NCBI GenBank assembly: GCA_001566295.1
Contig: KQ964247.1
Span: 248,001-312,000 of the forward strand
DNA length: 64,000 nucleotides
Direction: 5' to 3'
From: Microdochium bolleyi
Lineage: Eukaryota > Ascomycota > Sordariomycetes > Xylariales > Microdochiaceae
A program made the translations under genes and the position numbers. The notes beneath the pieces were generated by a model. The model worked only from the letters and a program-made list of their open reading frames with translations. It did no database searches and had not been told where the DNA came from. This document shows positions 34,654 through 46,600 of this stretch, in pieces; the first letter of the stretch is position 1, and each line of letters opens with the position of its first letter.

Positions 34654-35043
34654 GCGATCAATGAGTGTACTTAAGTGTAGGGATCGGACTGAGACGGAGC
34701 GCACAGGCCTAATGGATAGGCAGTCGCAGAAGCGCTGTTACGAAGCCAGAAGTACAAGCGGCTTATGAGATCTCAAGGGATGGCAGTGTATCTAAAGAGT
34801 GTGCTGCTGGATTCCTATCCGGTCAGTTCTTGTATTTGGCTTGACATCCTCGTAAAGTTCGAGGTATCCAATGCAGTTCACAGGTGTGCGCTATTTCCAC
34901 AACTGTGCCAACATAACCAGTGAGGCCAGCTCATTCAACGACATGGGGTGATTTGTTTAGTCTTACGTTGTTTGATTTTTGGTTCTAAACATCTGAACGC
35001 TCCCTCGAATGTGAATGACAATACCCTAATGAAGCAAAAAGCT
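34654..35043. other. Convergent 3' region, NIPSNAP / Rogdi
   Basis: A 390-bp stretch between stop codons; presumed 3' UTRs, AT-richer near 34950-35040. Nothing else seen. Confidence 0.35.
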
Positions 35044-36415
35044 CTAGACATCGAGCTCCTCCCCCATGACGGCAGCCAAATTCCGCCGAGCCAAGGCGAG
35101 CGTGTTTGCAAGTGCCGACAGCTTGGTTGACAGGGCGAGTAGGCTCGGATCCGCAGTGTCGACCTTGACTTTCTCCCTGACGTAGACGTCGACTTTGTCC
35201 CGATGATGCTGCTGCTGTAGTGGCTGTTTCTTTGCGGATGCACCACTAGCACTTCCACCTCTGTGCCGACCATGGTGCGCAGTCGCCGGAGCGCTACCAC
35301 CTGCAACGTCACTAGCAGGCGAGCCGTCGGGCCTCGATTCCTGGTCGCAGACGTACCAGAAGACCTTGTCGGCCTCGTCGTGCTCAAGCCGGCGTGCCGT
35401 ACCGATGGCGAAGGCGAGCTTGGCCCCGAAGTTCATGGGTGCATCGGCGGGCTCGAGAGCGCGCAGATACAGCACGATGCTGGCGTCCTGGACGGCGAGG
35501 TAGAAGCTGATATTCTGCGAGCGGGGCTGGGCAAAATGCGTAAGGGAGACAGAGCGCGAGGTCCATTGCTGGTCCGGGTCGGGCGTACCCTTGAGGATGA
35601 TGTTGGCGTCGTTCAGGTTCTGCGCGAGCTGCCGTAGCTGGCTAGAGAGGAAGTCTGCCGCTGAGGAGGTCGATGACACTGCCACCCTGGCGGCCTGTTT
35701 GGAGGCGATTGTAGAGGGAGCTGTGGACGTGGTGGCGGCGGATTCACTGACGCATAATGCGAGGAGGTCCACAGACTCTGACAAGAGGGTGCTGAGGTCC
35801 TCCAATGGTTGAAGGTGGATGGACGAGCAGTCCAGGTCGTCGCTGCCTGGCGCAGCGGCATTGGCACTGGCGTTGGCGAGGGTGAGAATCTGAGGCGGGA
35901 GAGTCCTGAGGCGCAGGTTTATGGCGGCGCGGGTGATGCGGGTGCCGACTCTCGTGATGGTGCCCTTTACGACCTCGTGGCGTGGCGTGGTCAGAACGAG
36001 GGTAGAACCCGGGTCGACGGGGGCGAGGAGAGCATAACAGTTCTCCAGCTCGCTTTTCAAGGACTTGAGAGTAGAACGTAACGATGCGAGAAGCCATTCA
36101 AGCTCGCGTGCCTGCACCGCGAGGATTAGCTGCTGTGAACTAGACAGGGACGTGAGAGAGCGAGGTCGGCGATGACGTCGGCGGGCATGGGTAATGGGCT
36201 TCGAAGCATTCCTGGTGGGCAGGACAAAGGCCGGAACGCGGAAGGGTTCGACAAGGACGAAGTCGTCGTCCTCTAGCAGCATCATGACCACAGGCCGCGG
36301 AGGAGAGTTCGACGTGACGTTGTGCTTTGGGATATGGTCAACATACCTCTGAGGCATCTTGGTCGGCTTTAAGCTGCTCCGGCGTGGCCGCAGGAGGCCA
36401 GATCTCGACAGACAT
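35044..36415 (-). CDS. RAV2: RAVE complex subunit Rav2/Rogdi, 2 exons, 378 aa
   Basis: Rogdi-family protein; yeast Rav2 is part of the RAVE complex that assembles V1 with Vo of the vacuolar H+-ATPase. Exon 1 (36415-36347) encodes MSVEIWPPAATPEQLKADQD plus ASE. Exon 2 (36111-35044) begins ARELEWLLASLRSTLKSLKS and continues ALLAPVDPGSTLVLTTPRHE and VVKGTITRVGTRITRAAINL, the family core. SRSVSLTHFAQPRSQNISFY and the C-terminal leucine-rich helix (LLALSTKLSALANTLALARR) also fit. The 235-nt intron is open in the exon 2 frame with its own ATG at 36357. A single-ORF prediction would therefore start wrongly inside the intron. The divergent partner is POP7. Confidence 0.88.
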
Positions 36416-36891
36416 GGCGAAGCTGCCAGGAAGGCCAGATAGTAGGTCAATGGAGTTTCAGGGGCCGATGTGACAGACAGGCAGCCATGTTTAGACCGTG
36501 ACGGCGGGCAGAGCAGCCATGATATGGGGTCTCGTGGAGGAGCGAGTGAAGTTGGGGTAAGCTCGTGGAATGCGCCAGCGCCGGTTGCAGGCAGCTCCAA
36601 CGACGATTCGGGGAGCTCCACCCCTGAAGCCGGTGCGCCCAGCGACGCTGCCAGGGTGCGCCTGCCCTGAGAGTGGCCCTCCCGGTGGCTCCACCAAAAT
36701 TCTTCAAACATCGCGGGCCCTGACAGCTCCAGAAGTCTCTCGCTCGCACCATCGACACCAAAGGCTCTCGATGTGTCTGCCTGTTTCTAGTCTTCAGCGT
36801 GGCGTTCCAGGACTATCAATCCGACCACCATATCCTGCACTCGCGTCACTACCTTGTACCAGGTCGGGGTCTCCAGTGGCAGCCTGCCACT
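36416..36891. promoter_or_regulatory. Divergent promoter region, Rogdi (-) / POP7 (+)
   Basis: A 476-bp stretch between start codons. No named site; the open frames in it are read-through of Rogdi in other frames. Confidence 0.4.
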
Positions 36892-37542
36892 ATGTCGGTG
36901 CCTACACATGGTGAGCCTATGGACACATCCACGGATGCCATATCCAAGCTACCACGACTTCCACAAGGTGATAAAACGATCTCCCGTACCACCCTAAGAC
37001 TTCCGTATCTCTTGTCTCTAACCTTATATGCAGGCACCACCCTGAGGAAACGCATGCTGCCAGAGCACACAGCTCCTTCATCCCACAACAGCAATGTCCA
37101 CCGCATTCACGTGAGCCCAAAGACGCCTTTCCGGTCCGTCACAGCACGCGTGCGCAAGCAGCTGGACAAGAACCTGCGCACCGCGTCATCTTCCACGTCC
37201 GTCTTTGCCAACAAGCTCGCCAGTCGCAAGCATGCGTCTCTCGATGAGCGCGTGCGCGCCATCCAGCGCCACGGCTCTGGGGGTAGTGCCACCGGCGACA
37301 GCGGCATCGGTATTGAGTCCTCGGGAGAGGTCCTCGTACTCGGCACGGGTCGCGCTATCGAGAAGGTCGTGACCGTCGCTGGGTTCTTCCAGAAGCAGAA
37401 AGACTGCATCGTGCGGCTGCGCACGACGACAATCGGCGCTATCGACGACATTGTGGTCGAGGGCGAGGAGCATGAGGGCCTGCAGGGCGACTCCAGGCTG
37501 CGTATGCTCAGTGCTCTCGAGGTGTCGATCAAGCTGCGGTGA
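36892..37542 (+). CDS. POP7: RNase P/MRP subunit POP7/RPP20 (Alba fold), 216 aa
   Basis: Alba-like protein subunit of nuclear RNase P and RNase MRP, which process pre-tRNA and pre-rRNA. The motif HVSPKTPFRSVTARVRKQLD opens the Alba domain. A Ser/Gly-rich insert follows (RHGSGGSATGDSGIGI). The core is EVLVLGTGRAIEKVVTVAGF, then KDCIVRLRTTTIGAIDDIVV, ending RLRMLSALEVSIKLR as in Rpp20. The ATG at 36892 gives MSVPTHGEPMDTS; a second Met nine codons on (MDTSTDAISKLP) is a fair alternative. A 68-nt segment from GTGATA to TATGCAG (about 36966-37033) has splice-like ends, but 68 is not a multiple of three and removing it would break the frame, so it is taken as coding. Confidence 0.82.
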   Translation: MSVPTHGEPMDTSTDAISKLPRLPQGDKTISRTTLRLPYLLSLTLYAGTTLRKRMLPEHTAPSSHNSNVHRIHVSPKTPFRSVTARVRKQLDKNLRTASSSTSVFANKLASRKHASLDERVRAIQRHGSGGSATGDSGIGIESSGEVLVLGTGRAIEKVVTVAGFFQKQKDCIVRLRTTTIGAIDDIVVEGEEHEGLQGDSRLRMLSALEVSIKLR

Positions 37543-38789
37543 AGTACAGCATCTCTACACGGATGCAAACGTTTTTACCCCAGATACCAGAGAGCTACGC
37601 ATGGTCTTGGCTCGACCTGATGGTACTTACCATTGCTTGGCTGTTGCCACTTCGATTGTCACCACGGCCAAAGTTCGGTCATGTCAACAACAGCGAAACC
37701 TAGCTATCCACTCACGGAACAGTGCCTATTATGCTTAACGTTTTTACACCTCAGTCCTGTACCTTATGTTGACCACTCGGCTACGCCGAGCCTTATAAAC
37801 ACAGCGAGTTACTTCACCTAAAAGCCAGTCTATAGCTAATTGTTCACAGCCGACTGGCCACAAGCAAGTGCAGCACGAGTATGGCAGAAAGACCAAGCTT
37901 CCGCGTCAAAGTATGATCAACAGGACTGCCCCAGCTTCGCTCTGGTAATGGCAAACGATCTTGTGAAGTACGGAAATATCACGCATCACGGCGAGCGAGA
38001 GAGGAAGCCACGACGTCGGCAAGATCGCGCACGTTGACCCAAGGCACATCCCTCAAGTGCTTATGGCCCGGTTTCCAATAGTAGAGACTCAGACTGGACA
38101 ATCTGGCTACACAAAGACACGGCTCGCTACGCCAACATCGGCGTGAGCAATCTCAGGGGAATGAAAGCTGCACAAGATCCTGTTTGGAGTCCGACAGCAA
38201 ACATGAGGGTATTCCTTCACGCCATGTGTGCTGGCTTCGGGGTGTAAACTGTGAGGCAAGTTTCCTCATGTTGTGGACAGCATAGCGGACGAATGAGGCG
38301 AGAACGTGTCGTGCAGGATACGGCGTCGGATACGAGGAAGCTTTTCCTGGCTCGTGAAGCTGTGCAAAGAACAAGAGCCATTCTCCACCATGACACAAGT
38401 ATCTCAATCAATTATTTGATTGTTGTCAAACTATGGGCACTGAAAGTCAAAGTCTAGCATCCCAGAAAGCAAAACAAAAGCTCCAGACAAGCCGGCGCCA
38501 TTGCCAAAGATCCCCAAGAGACATTGTCCAAACATATCTGTATGTCCGAGACTGCTGTATCAGCAACGAGATCCCTGGGAAACTACATGATTGTGCATGA
38601 CTTGGCGTGAAAGCTCATACTGGACACCTTATTCGTTGTCAACCTTGTGAGACTTGGACGGATGACCACGACTTTGATGTCTTGTCCTATGACCATTGGT
38701 CACCACTTACGACAGAGCAGCATTTCTTCGACTGTCCTCATTGCAACCATGTTTCGTGACTGCGATAGCAGCACTCGTCGTCGACGAGA
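37543..38789. other. Convergent intergenic region, POP7 / RRM gene
   Basis: A 1.25 kb stretch, AT-richer than its flanks, with no recognisable ORF. It presumably contains two 3' UTRs. Confidence 0.4.
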
Positions 38790-38969
38790 TCACTGCAGGG
38801 GAGCGCACGGGTCGCGCGCAAAGGTCACGAGGATGCCCTCCCACTTCTCCCTTTCCGCGTCAGTGAGCTGCACGTTTTTGCGCTCGCGTGCGATGGCCTG
38901 CCGCGCGGCCTCGCACTGGCAGCGGAAACTCCCGAAGCGCCACTCCATCTGGGCGTCGACGCCGTTGTC
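38790..38969 (-). other. In-frame 59-codon continuation beyond the UAG of the RRM gene
   Basis: Directly after the TAG, in the same frame, the sequence encodes DNGVDAQMEWRFGSFRCQCE, then AARQAIARERKNVQLTDAER and EKWEGILVTFARDPCAPLQ before a TGA at 38790-38792. It has the same GC-rich third positions as the gene and looks like the natural protein end (aromatic-rich MEWRFGSFRCQ). See the finding on this site. Confidence 0.6.
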
Positions 38970-41309
38970 CTACAACGTCGCGACTTTCTCCAGCTGGAAT
39001 TCGAACTTGGACTTGAAGAACCGGGTCAGGTACTGCTCGTTAACCAGCGCAGGCGGGCCGGTAATGGACAGGCAGCGGGACTGGTTGGGCTGCACGGAGC
39101 CGTTTTTCACGTCGGCGAGAGCGTTCGCCTCGCGGGCACGGGACTTGATGCGGTTGTGGCCCACGCGCGGCTTGTAGTACTCGCTGCGGTCGCTATTGGG
39201 GACCCGAAACACGCCCGCGCGGGACTGGCCGAGAAGTCGCTTTGCACCAATGGTGTCGAAGAAGACGAGCTTGCATGCGGCAGTGTTGTGCTTGCCCTCG
39301 ACAGGATAGTTGATGACACACGCATAGATCTTGCCACAGTCGCGGATCGCGCCGAGCAAGGTCGGGTAGTCGATGTCGGGCGGCAGATTAGTGATCCAGA
39401 GAGCCGTGTTGTCGTCGTCGGAGATCTCAGCAGAGCGGTTGCCTGAGAGCCACGGGTCGCCCTTGTAGTTGGCAGACATGCCCGTCACCTCAAGTTGATT
39501 GCGACGCAGAGCCTCGTACTTCTTCTGTTCGACCTCATTGGTGGTCCCGTTGTTCTTGGTAAGAGATGAGGGGGATTCCTGCTCGTCCTGCTGTTTGCGA
39601 AGACCTTCCATGGGGGTGAAGGTCGGACCTTGCGTCACAGCCTGGCCATGAGTGAAGTTCACCTGCGTCAAGCCCGTAGTTGGGGAGTGGGAGACTCGCT
39701 GGTATGCCATTTGTGGCTGCAGATAGTTGGGGAATCCCGTGTGATGGCCTTGCGCTGAGACCCTCGCGGCGGGCAGGTATACAGACTGCGGCACGCTGCT
39801 TGTAGGCTGGATGCCAGCCGGGAACATGAGGTTGTCCATGGTGAGAGTCGACGACAGTGTCCCGGCTGCCAGATGTGGAGGCAGTGGTGTATCAGGAGGA
39901 CGGACTTCAATGCGAGGAATGTCGATAGGTCTAGAGGTGGCCCTGGCAGATGGTCGCCATGGCTCAGAAGGACCAAGTGTTGGCTTCGGAGTCACAAGTC
40001 GGCCATACTCGTCCCTTGGGTAGATGTTATCGTCATCACATGAACTCGAGGCCGCATGAGCCGACAGCATGGCCAGCTTCGGAGCATTGGCATCATGACG
40101 AATTGCTTGTGGGTCTGAGCTCCGGGACCGCTCAGTACCGGCCTGACTGGTGTCGTACCTGTATCCCGCAATACCTGAGAGGCTATCATCGGAAGGCTTC
40201 AGCTCAGAGATCTTCAACCGCTCGACAGGACCGGCCATCGGCATCAAGGCCGTTGGTATGAGATTATGCTGCGTAAGTGGTGCTGTGAACGGCCCTTGGA
40301 GCGCCTTTGACTAGATATTCAGCTGGGTTAGTCGTTCCTACGATTAGAAATCCTATTTGTGACTTACATGTGTAGGTGTTCCAATCCTGGACGGAGCTGA
40401 ACTTGCGACACGGGACACTGGGCGTATCATAGAAGTAGTCGTAGGTCCGAGGCTGAAAGAACCCATGGGACTGTAACTGGCAGCGTGGTTGGAGGTGTTT
40501 CGACTCAACTGCGGACGCGCCTCGGGTACCTGAGCAGGGCCAGTAGCGGGAAGCGTGGTTAGTAGCGGCGAAGCAGCAGCCGTGCTAACTGTAGCGATCT
40601 TAAAAGACTGTTCACCGCGTGCTCCCAGGCCTCTGACGCAAGCCATGGTCGCAGATTCGGTAGCATGCTCGGCAGCGCACAATTGGGAGTTCAGCTTAGG
40701 GAGTTGACGGGGACTTGGAGCTAACGGAGGGTTGCTCACGGGTAAGAGAGGCTGTGCCTGCAATTCTTTGTCGTGAAAATGAGGTGATGCCTGCTCGTGA
40801 GTGGCAGATGAGGAGCCGGTGACAGAGTGAGAGCTGGGGGTCGAGCGAGTCGAGTTCGAGCGAGCCGAAGCGAGATCAGAGCAGTGGTGGTCCTGTTCAG
40901 GTGTTGAAACAAGCGATGGTCTGTCTTGTGGTGGGTGTTGCTGCAGACTCTCGACAGCCGGCTGGGCAGCAGCCATTCCAGTGTTGCAATAGCGCATATT
41001 GAAGACGGGCATTGGCTTCAGTCCGGCACGAGGGCAGAGGTAGTGACCACCGTAATGCGGGTCGACGAGGATGACATGGTCTTGAAACTGAACTTGGAAA
41101 TCATCCATGGAAGCGACCACCACGGGCTCCTGAGAAGAGCCTGCGGAAGCGGGAGCTGGAACTGCGAGCGGGAAACCTCGGAAGCCTGCAGTCGATGTAG
41201 GACGCGGAGGACCGTTGGGCTGGCGTGACGGCTGGAGGCGGACGGCAGGGTCAGCCACTACCGGTTTGTTGCTACCAACGTGGCAGGCGTGGGCGCCAAG
41301 TTCTGCCAT
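38970..41309 (-). CDS. Large RRM-type RNA-binding protein, 2 exons, 760 aa to an in-frame UAG (820 with read-through)
   Basis: Probable RNA-binding protein of a Pezizomycotina-wide type; precise role unknown. Exons 41309-40368 and 40310-38970, joined in phase 0 over a 57-nt intron (GTAAGT..ATCTAG, branch CTAAC). The first 600 residues are Ser/Pro/Gln/Thr-rich and mostly disordered, with one motif-like segment (VDPHYGGHYLCPRAGLKPMP). The RRM lies at about 610-700: TALWITNLPPDIDYPTLLGA, IRDCGKIYACVINYP, TAACKLVFFDTIGAKRLLGQ, and HNRIKSRA. The frame stops at a TAG (38970-38972) after KFEFQLEKVATL. The same frame then continues coding-like to a TGA at 38790. Whether the cell makes the short or the long product is open. 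Confidence 0.75.
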
Positions 41310-43496
41310 GGTTTCTTCTCTTGAAGTGGTGTATCTTCAGAGTGATTGAACAGCTTTGATCTTGAGCTAACGGGTACGCTCGGGACCGCGTTGCTGTTTG
41401 TCGTGACTGTCGAAACGCCATTGAGTCAGCCATTACTCAATTTTTCACAGAAATGGCCGATCATGGTCACGAGAGTCTTGGTGACAGTGTGAGGGTGAGA
41501 AGCAACCATGAATACTCTATTGGTGGAAGAGCAGCTTGGAATGCCTTACGCGGACAAGGTGAGAGAATAGTGAGGCTCGACTGACGGCAACAGGTCGGGC
41601 CTCACAAGGAGTACTTACAGGGACGGTTCCCTCGACGAGATGTGGAAAGACTTGCCAGTGTCGACGACTCGGGATTGGGAGTGAGTTGGCGACCTCGATT
41701 TCGGGACGGTGGTATGTTTCGAGTGCTCTTACCAGGAAGCCGGTTGGTGCTCTTCTCTGGTCAGGACGTGAGCAACGAAGGTGACAGAAGAATATGGAGG
41801 AATGATGGGGTTCTAGAGGATCTGGCTACCTTCTTGTATGGGAAGACGGGTGAGAGACCGCCCGGGATGATGACTGGTGTCCTAGATGCCTGGGGTCGTT
41901 GGCTGGTCTTTTCGACAAGGCATGCTCTGTAAAGAGGACAAGAAGGATGAGGAGGCGCCAGAGCGAAGCTGGTCGACGTGCTGCCTCATATGCTGTAGGC
42001 AGGCCTGGCACCATCTCTGCCTTGTTGCTCCGGAGACGGCATCTTGCCTGTTCGCGTCCAACCAGGCACTCGAGCGCTCCGCGGGAAATCTTTGGCGGTC
42101 CGATCTAGACGTTTGGTAACGCATCGTTTGGGGCGCTGCGTGTGCTTGCTGTCAATGTCGTGAGACGTGGCTGCCGTGTGTCGCTGCGATTGTGTTTGGG
42201 CAGGAACAGACCACCACAAATTCCACGGCGTTCGTATTGACAATCAGAGTACGGCAGTACCTGTCGTAGGTATTCTGGCAAAGGTTCCAGACTTGAGTAC
42301 CACACACAATGGTTTCTATCCATTCGTCATACTGGTACCTCCAGAATGATAGGCTTGAGGCTATCGTGACACTGGTCACCGTGGTTGTATGATGCACTCA
42401 CTTACCTTTGAGCTTACTTGTAGCTACATGGTCCAATTCCTTTCTTGGCTTTTCCTCACTCACGACAACCTTGTTCGGCAGAATCTAGACTCATATACAG
42501 ACTGAGAATTTCAATAAATGACGGCGTGTATGGTTCCCCTGTTACTGTCCCCATGAATGACATCGAATATGGATGAATGTTGTGGTTGGCAAGTGGAATG
42601 AATGGATAGAAAATGCTTTCGAAGCTGAAATAAACAAAAATCAAACAAAAAGAAACTGGATGAAATCTTCAGAAATATCCATCGTTTTGACCTCAACCTA
42701 ATTTTCCTGCAAGGAGTCTGGCCATCTGCCGGCACAGCACAAGTGATCGAAGAAAGCAAGGCAGGTTTGAGATCGGCTCGCACAACTTCACGACGTTGAG
42801 AGAATCATTGTGAACCATCACAACCTCGCAACAATGAATGGCCGACTGCCTAGCGTAATCAACCAGCTCGAGTCTTTCACTTGGATATACCTTAATGATA
42901 CTAAACTGTACTTGTCCACGAAGCCACATCTCGCTTTTCATCATCCCGATGACACCTGCAGCGGTGTAAGACCTCATCTGGACCTACATCCAGTAAAGCT
43001 CCACGTACATGTGAACCGTCTATCGATACCTCTCCGTGCCAGCCATTATTCCACGACATAGAGAACCACATCACACCCAGTGTCATCTGCCCGGCCCCCG
43101 CTGTCGCGGAACAAGCCGAAAACCCTCTCCATCAACCCCGGCACCAGAATACCTCCGACTGCAACAAAGACACCCATGCCATGCCGCTTCCCCCGGGCGC
43201 ACCTTACCCACCACCCCTTCCATCCACGCCCCGCAACTTCCGAGCAAAACACCCCATTCCGTGCATATCGCCCCCGGCTCTCCCTATCTGCTGAGCCGAA
43301 GCGGAAAGCCATCTAACGTCAAATCAGGCCACACACTACGGCCCCTCGGCACGCCATCTCACCATTGTCCCCAAGGCGCTCTCTGCATTCACCACACATG
43401 TACACACGCTTTCCAGGGCGGTGGCCGGCAGCGGCCGGGGCGTCCCAGACCATCAAGTCACGCGCTGGCCATGCATGACTGGCTTACTCGGCCTTC

Positions 43497-43530
43497 CACA
43501 CCCACACACACACACACCCACACACATATT
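43497..43530. repeat. CA-type microsatellite
   Basis: Interrupted (CA)n tract with CCA variants, about 34 nt, followed by ATATTGTGTG, which can pair with part of the tract. It is in non-coding DNA. Confidence 0.8.
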
Positions 43531-43668
43531 GTGTGCTTACTCCGACGCATCCCGCCGTGCAGGGCGGGCGAAGGCAGGGATCCGGGATCCACGAGTCTAG
43601 CAATTCCGCTCCGGCGCACACCCACAAGACAAGACCCAAAAGAGAAAACGAGGCTCGAAGAAGCAGAC

Positions 43669-43698
43669 GGGGGAGGGGGGGGAGGAGGGAACCGGGGG
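43669..43698 (+). other. Canonical G-quadruplex motif
   Basis: Four G runs of 5, 8, 3 and 5 separated by loops of 1, 4 and 4 nt on the plus strand, inside a purine-rich stretch (43641-43720). This meets the usual G3+N1-7 rule for an intramolecular quadruplex. Function is unknown; the nearest recognised genes are over 2 kb away. Confidence 0.6.
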
Positions 43699-46600
43699 TA
43701 GGAGCAGAGCCGCAATATATCCGGGTCAGACTCCCGCTGCGTCGGGACCGGGTGCGGGACCTCCCCATTCTGGGACATCAGCTCGTACAGAGCCGACCCT
43801 TTCAGCACAGTGGCACGACTTCCTGCCAAGTGACAGGGCAGAACAAGAAGGACCGCGTTTTCCTTGACTCGAGGGTGGCAAATCGGATGCCCCAAGGAGA
43901 GCTCTGTGTGCTGGTATGTTAGCCAGCAATGACAAACAATCACACCATGGCAGTGAAGCGACCCCAAATCCTCTCGCTCTCTCCCTGGAACCATCTTCAA
44001 AATGCTACATCTTGCAAAAGCCAAGACACCGTCTATTTCAGTCATCCCCTTCCATGGCCTCCTGCAATTCGTCCCACGCACAAAGATCCGTAATCGAGAT
44101 CGCAACGGCCCGGCCTAGATCGCCTGTCACCATCACATGCCCATGACGAGAAAAAGCAAAGAAAAGCGACCCTATTATCATGGCCGCACGGCGCTCAAAC
44201 GGCAGTTTCGGCACACCCACCTTTCGGAGCATAATAGACCGTTTCTTGCTCACACCCCGTCGGGGATTAGAAAGCCATCGGGAACCCACAAACATGTGGT
44301 GGAATTCTAGTTCGCCACCTCCGGAGACTTCTCCGAGATAAACCTTATCATTGTGCCCAATCCGAGATGCATATCTGCATCGCGTCTCACCCACATTTCC
44401 CATATCTGAACATGTAGCACCGCGTCGGACAATAACTGCCCTTGGCATTTGTCAGCCCCTATAGGGAGCCTGTGTAAAGGCCAGGATAGGGGAGGCAGGG
44501 GGGGGGGGTTCCGGCTCGAACCCGGTGGCCCGCACGCAGCTTCCCATCCCACACTCAACTTGCCAGCCTACTGAGCATCTGGAGCGCGGGCGCGCGCTTG
44601 CTCCTGCTGCCGCTGGTCACAAACGCGGCCGAGTCAGCGACTTGCAGCGTGGTCGCGGGATGTTGGACCACCCTCAGCTTCCGGAAAATTGGGAACCAAT
44701 GCCGCGTCGTTGTCTTGTCTCCATGCAGGGCCGATCCCACGCACGGGTGGGCCTTTTGTTGGTCTGGTTGTAGTCTCTGTCAGCGGGCGGCCGGCCTGGA
44801 GCCTTTGTACGCGATGAACAACCCGGATATCGAATCTCTCTGTCCTTGCCGCCTGGCTGCGTGAGGTCTCCATCCCGGCAGCTGCCAATTAGGAAGGCCT
44901 TCGGCGCAATGGCCGAGTGGCACGGTAAGCTGACGAGCAGAATAGACCAGGGGTTCCCGTCGGACAGACATGATGATGATATGCGCTCGATCATACGATG
45001 CGTCTCAGTAGCGCAGGTTGTACAACAGCAGACGAAAGAGGATAATCCGAGCCCGCGCCCCCTTGCCCTCCCCCAGGCTTCTTCCCTGCAAAGACCGCGG
45101 TAGTCATGTACCTTATTACTTTGCAGGGGACTTGTCGTTGGCTCTCTCGCCCGTGCTGCTGCAGTACTGACCAGGGACTTAGACTGGAGTCCAATGGGCG
45201 GACATCAGCAGTCCCCTAGCCTCGTATTCGCCACGAGCGAGCTGCCCGTTCATGAGTGATGTTGTTGGTGGGTGCCGTCCAGAGCAGAACCACGCTCACA
45301 TGGGTCAGGTTAATTCTGCGCACACCACCTTTTCGTGATACCCACCTGGGCATGATCCCCCTGAACAGAAAGTCTCGATACCACCCATAAGCTCGGAAAG
45401 TGGTGTTTCCGATTCGCGCCCGGCATGCTGCGCCAGGCGCATCGCCATCGTGGCGTCGAGTGATAGCAAGTCAGACTCGGCCCATGGCGTTGGTGACAGG
45501 TTGGTTCACTGTGGAGGCGGGCCCCAGACAGGGAGAAGATGGCGGTCAGCAATATTGGCCAGCTCCCATGCCGTTAATATAACATACGTTGAGGAGGTGG
45601 TGGAACGAAGGCAAGCCACGACAGCTCAGGATGCCTAGATATCGCCGTCCCGAACCTCTGGGTCAGTGGTGATGTCGTCGATGACGACGGTGACGACGAC
45701 TGCTGCCAGAATTATTGGCCACAGACTAGTGACTTCATCTTGCTGCCTGGGACAAGATAACTGGTAGAATGAAAGCGCACCTCGCAGATCGCAGTGTTGT
45801 CGTGGAAATGGTCCATTGAGCATGTGTTTCACCGGGTGCTTAACGGTATACTTCCAACCAGCTATCTGTGTACACTGTAGTCAGCGCATCACGATCATCA
45901 CAACGCCGACTGTCCGGATAGTTCGCCCGACGATCGACAGATGATCCGCGGAGCGCGCTGTACTACTTGTTACGGCGGCGATGGACATATTGGCTTGCCA
46001 AGCACCAGCTGAGCGCCAGGGTGTTCCCAGTTGAGTTTGGCGGCGAGGCGAGGTGGTCTGGGGCTCCTCCCAAGTGATGTGTGGGTACAACGCCCCCTCT
46101 GTCGCTTCTTGTCAGCAAGATCGAAACCAACAAAATGCCAAGCGCCTGGTTATTTCTTGAGGCTGAGGATCACGCTGCCTAGTTCAGGAATGCACCGGTC
46201 GGGCTCTCGGAAGCGCGTGATCCGGCGTCGCCCTCCTCGATCGCGTGCCCAACGTGTGAAGATTAGCCGGAGGTGGCCATGAGGAATAGTTAACTTTACC
46301 ACCCACGGTAAATGATAGAGCAAGCTGGTTCTGGTGACACGTACCAACAGCAGACTAACAGAACTGTTGTCAGCTCCACGAGGCCGTTCAGCCTAGCGAA
46401 CGGTCTCCTCAGGTTGCGATTGGCTTGGGTACGCGACCAGATGGGACATTTGGCCAATTAGTAAGTCGGATTAGAAAATAGTGAGGCTCCGCTCCAGGCT
46501 TGACTGCAAAAAGCAAAAGAGGCGAGCGAGTGCTAGCTGGAGCCATCTTGGTCCGCGTGTGCTGTTCCGCACGTCTGTGGAACAATCCATCGGCATGTGC

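Noticed and set aside
36966..37033. Possible 68-nt intron in POP7 (GTGATA..TATGCAG)
   Set aside because: Its removal would shift the frame before the clearly conserved Alba domain; the continuous reading is in frame with it.
43036..43701. 221-codon plus-strand frame
   Set aside because: Pro/Thr/His-rich translation that runs through the CA repeat and the G-rich tract; clearly low-complexity DNA.
44508..44530. T-arm-like sequence on the minus strand (GGGTTCGAGCC)
   Set aside because: The flanking bases do not form an acceptor stem or anticodon arm; it lies next to a poly-G run.
44907..44985. tRNA-like A-box (GGCCGAGTGG) suggesting a Ser or Leu tRNA
   Set aside because: No matching B-box (GGTTCRANYCC) or complementary acceptor stem follows at the right distance.
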